Source: CAIUMH01 sp963758555
GTDB lineage: Bacteria > Actinomycetota > Acidimicrobiia > Acidimicrobiales > RAAP-2
Direction: 5' to 3'
Assembly: GCA_963758555.1 (NCBI GenBank)
Contig: CAVWVW010000003.1
Span: 1,798,001 to 1,862,000 of the forward strand
DNA: 64,000 nucleotides
The translations under genes were made by a program, and so were the position numbers. Every line of letters begins with the position of its first letter. The stretch's first letter is position 1. The notes beneath the pieces are model-generated. The model was given only the letters and a program-made list of their open reading frames with translations. It was not told the origin of the DNA and searched no databases. Below are positions 62,097-64,000 of the stretch, in pieces.

Positions 62097-63688
62097 CGGA
62101 TCGATGTCCCCGACAGCGATGCCGAGGTCACGTCGAGACGGCTGCTGGTGGCGGGATGGGTCTATGGCGACGTCGATCCGATTCGCGCGCGTCGAGGTCT
62201 TCTGCGATGGCCACCTGCTCGGGCGAGCCGGCCTGGGCCGGCCACGAGCCGACGTCGCCCATCGGTTGGCGGTTCCGGACGCAGAGCTCTCAGGCTTCGA
62301 GCTGCTCGCTGCGGTGCCGTCGCTCCCCGCTGGCGACGTCGCCTCGATCGAGGTGGTCGCCACGACGTTGAGCGGAGCTCGCGAGAGCCTCGGGACCCGA
62401 GACGTTCGGATCCGACGATTGGACGAGGTGCCGCCGATACCTGCGAGAGACCATCCCGACGCCTCGCCCTTTGGGCGATGGCGAGGCCGAAGGCGGCGGA
62501 GCTCACGGCAGCGCTCCCTCGATCCGATCCGGGTTCTGTGGGCTGCCCGGGACCTCGACACAGGGGGCTCTCAGCTCCGCATGGCTGAGCTGGTGGAGCA
62601 TCTTCGTCGAGAGGGCGGCTTCGAGAGCACGGTGCTCTCTCCGGTGGAGGGACCGATCGCGCGCGTCGCTCGAGGCATCAGAGGCTGAGGTCCTCGTCGG
62701 AGGCGCGTTCACGCTCGATGAGCTCGCGGACTACGAACGTGAGCACGTGCTCTTCACCTCGTGGCTGAAGGGGCGATTCGATCTGGTGGTCGGCTTCACC
62801 GTGTCCTCGTTTCCGATCATCGAAGGCGCCAATCGACTCGGCATACCTTCGGTCCTCCGGATCGGCGAGGCGGCACCCCTCTCGACGGTGCTCGGATGGC
62901 TCTCGGTGCCGATCGTTCCCGCGGTCGAAGCCCGGGCCCGACAGGCCTTCGCTGACGCGTCCGTCTTGATGAGCAACTCGCACGCAGCGGTCGAGTGCTA
63001 CCGGGCCGATGGCTTCGACGGCAGGTTCGTCGTCGAGGGCACAGGGATCGACGTGGCAGGAGCGAGGAGGTACGTGAGCTCGAGCGACCGCCTTGCTGCT
63101 CGGCGGCGTTTGGGAGTCGGCGCGGACGAGCGGCTGCTCTTCTGCGGTGCCTCGCTCTGGCCGATCAAGGGTCAGGCCCTCGTGGTCGAAGCGATCGATC
63201 AGCTGCACCAGAGGTATCCCGAGCTCACCTGCGTCTTGATGGGAGGTGGGATCGAGGACTACGCCGGCGCCATCCGCTCCTTCGTCAGTCGTCACGGGCT
63301 CGAGGGTGTCGTGCGGATCCTTCCCTTCGAGGCCGACCTGCGCCCATGGTGGCTCGCTGCGGACGCGGCTGTCTGCTCGTCGGAGTCCGAGTCACTTCCC
63401 GCCGCCGTGTTGGAGGCCATGGCGTTCGGACTGCCTGTGCTCGGCTGCAGGGTCGGCGACGTGCCCCTGCTCGTCGAAGACGGCGTCACGGGGTGGCTGG
63501 TGGACCATTCCGATCTCGAAGCTCTGGTTGCTGGGCTCGCCTCCGTAGCAACCGCACCATCGGAGCAGCTCCGCAAGATGGGACAGGCTGCCGCTCAAGG
63601 AGTGGCGCGCGATTTTGACCGCACCGAGCACTTCGATCGGATCACGAACCTGCTCCGCACCACGGCGAACGACACGACGGTTGCCTGA
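62079..63688 (+). CDS. GT4 glycosyltransferase with N-terminal beta-sandwich domain, two +1 frameshifts
   Basis: 535 residues after skipping one base near 62180-62195 and one near 62660-62676. The first 110 residues (SRRLLVAGWVYGDVDPIRA, then VEVFCDGHLLGRAGLG and VASIEVVATTLSGARESLGT) form a beta-sandwich-like module that often precedes polysaccharide glycosyltransferases. The GT-B domain has VLWAARDLDTGGSQLRMAEL, DLVVGFTVSSFPIIEGANRL, LLFCGASLWPIKGQALVVEA and SSESESLPAAVLEAMAFGLP with the E-x7-E motif. It transfers a sugar from a nucleotide donor, probably for envelope polysaccharide. GTG 62079 is the best start in frame. Confidence 0.82.
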
Positions 63689-63714
63689 GCCTGCCGTCTC
63701 ACGGGGAGGCAGGC
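63689..63714. terminator. Hairpin between convergent GT4 and epimerase genes
   Basis: GCCTGCC (63689-63695) and GGCAGGC (63708-63714) pair around a 12-nt loop directly after the GT4 stop. It could end transcription from both sides. No U tract. Confidence 0.5.
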
Positions 63715-63766
63715 GGGGCCAGCTCGGGTGGTCATCTCACGCGTGCCAGTCGTTGGCCTCGGTCGT

Positions 63767-64000
63767 CTAGCTCTCCTGGGTCACGGTGAGGCTGCTTGCT
63801 GCAGCGTCGTTGTCCGCCAAGAGCGCGCCGAGCCCGTCGCGAAAGGGAACGTGAGCGCTCCAGCCGAGGAGCAGGGCCGCTTGGGCCGAGGAGATCATGG
63901 ACGAGGGCGGGTCGCCGTGACGCTCGGCGCCAAACTCCACCGGCACGCCGTAGCGGAGCGACACGATCTCGGCCAGCTCCCGGATGGTGACGGCCTCTTC
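63767..64000 (-). CDS. NAD-dependent epimerase/dehydratase, C-terminal part
   Basis: 77 C-terminal residues; the rest lies beyond the right edge. EEAVTIRELAEIVSLRYGVP, GDPPSSMISSAQAALLLGWS and AHVPFRDGLGALLAD match the ends of extended SDR sugar epimerases or dehydratases, where a Lys/Ser-x-Ala-x2-LLGW motif closes the substrate domain. The neighbour is a glycosyltransferase, so a nucleotide-sugar substrate is likely. Confidence 0.75.
   Translation of the reverse strand, partial: EEAVTIRELAEIVSLRYGVPVEFGAERHGDPPSSMISSAQAALLLGWSAHVPFRDGLGALLADNDAAASSLTVTQES

Noticed and set aside
8715..63688. Programmed +1 frameshifting as the cause of the split genes
   Set aside because: Not accepted as the main reading: too many unrelated genes are hit and no shared slippery codon plus stop signal is evident. 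Kept as an alternative in the findings.
1..64000. CRISPR arrays, insertion sequences, prophage or att sites
   Set aside because: No regular repeat-spacer pattern, transposase, integrase or long direct repeat was found. The only tandem repeats are three 8-mers at 42035 and the ACC run at 31143.

Overview
The window is a GC-rich, gene-dense stretch of a high-GC Gram-positive chromosome. By content it looks like an actinobacterium of the Acidimicrobiia or a close relative. The points for this are a RecA of actinobacterial type, the order rimO-pgsA-cinA-(DUF429-like)-thpR-recA, a LexA box of the CGAAC-N4-GTTCG kind, an F420-type LLM oxidoreductase, many ATGA/TGATG translational overlaps, and many genes with a TAnnnT -10 box only 7-8 nt before the start codon (leaderless mRNAs). 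A secreted G1 glutamic (acid) peptidase and a full Kdp system fit an acid habitat. The lineage is an inference, not a proof. I see no CRISPR array, insertion sequence, prophage or integrase.

Layout. 1-5.4 kb: general-stress partner-switching operon rsbV-rsbW-sigB (sigB runs off the left edge), a trehalose synthase/maltokinase fusion, and a stray RsbW-like ATPase. 5.4-12 kb: small membrane protein, catalase, iron-permease-like protein, HAD phosphatase, trehalose-6-phosphate synthase, DUF2252 protein. 12-20 kb: a complete kdp locus (small membrane ORF, kdpF, A, B, C, D, E). 20.2-23.5 kb: two-domain glycosyltransferase coupled to a GH130 phosphorylase. 23.5-26.5 kb: siroheme synthesis and sulfite/nitrite reductase. 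26.6-30.2 kb: sulfotransferase-like protein, coiled-coil protein and a GT2-GT4 fusion. 30.2-36.4 kb: sulfur scavenging (ssuABC-type transporter, TauD-type dioxygenase, divergent arylsulfatase). 36.4-42 kb: mixed housekeeping (SCO6745-like, LLM oxidoreductase, serB, acyltransferase, DUF3048 lipoprotein). 42-48.8 kb: recA to rimO island, membrane protein, tRNA-Ser. 49-54 kb: membrane proteins, K+ channel, ArsR/AHSA1/DinB-like operon. 54-64 kb: DapA-family enzyme, G1 peptidase, phosphoesterase lipoprotein, large nuclease-helicase, GT4 and an epimerase fragment.

How the genes work together. Sites resembling GGTTT-N15/16-GGGTA precede rsbV, the lone RsbW-like gene, catalase (GTTT-N16-GGGCAT), and more weakly treS and otsA. 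This suggests a SigB/SigF regulon of trehalose synthesis and peroxide defence controlled by the sigma factor encoded here. The sulfonate uptake genes, dioxygenase, sulfatase and the sulfite reductase/siroheme genes form a sulfur-acquisition theme.

Quality note. Nine conserved genes are interrupted by fifteen frameshifts, and every one is of the +1 type (one extra base). Removing one base per site gives a length divisible by three and a normal family protein in every case. Insertion-biased consensus error is the likeliest explanation, so these genes are annotated as single, probably functional genes.
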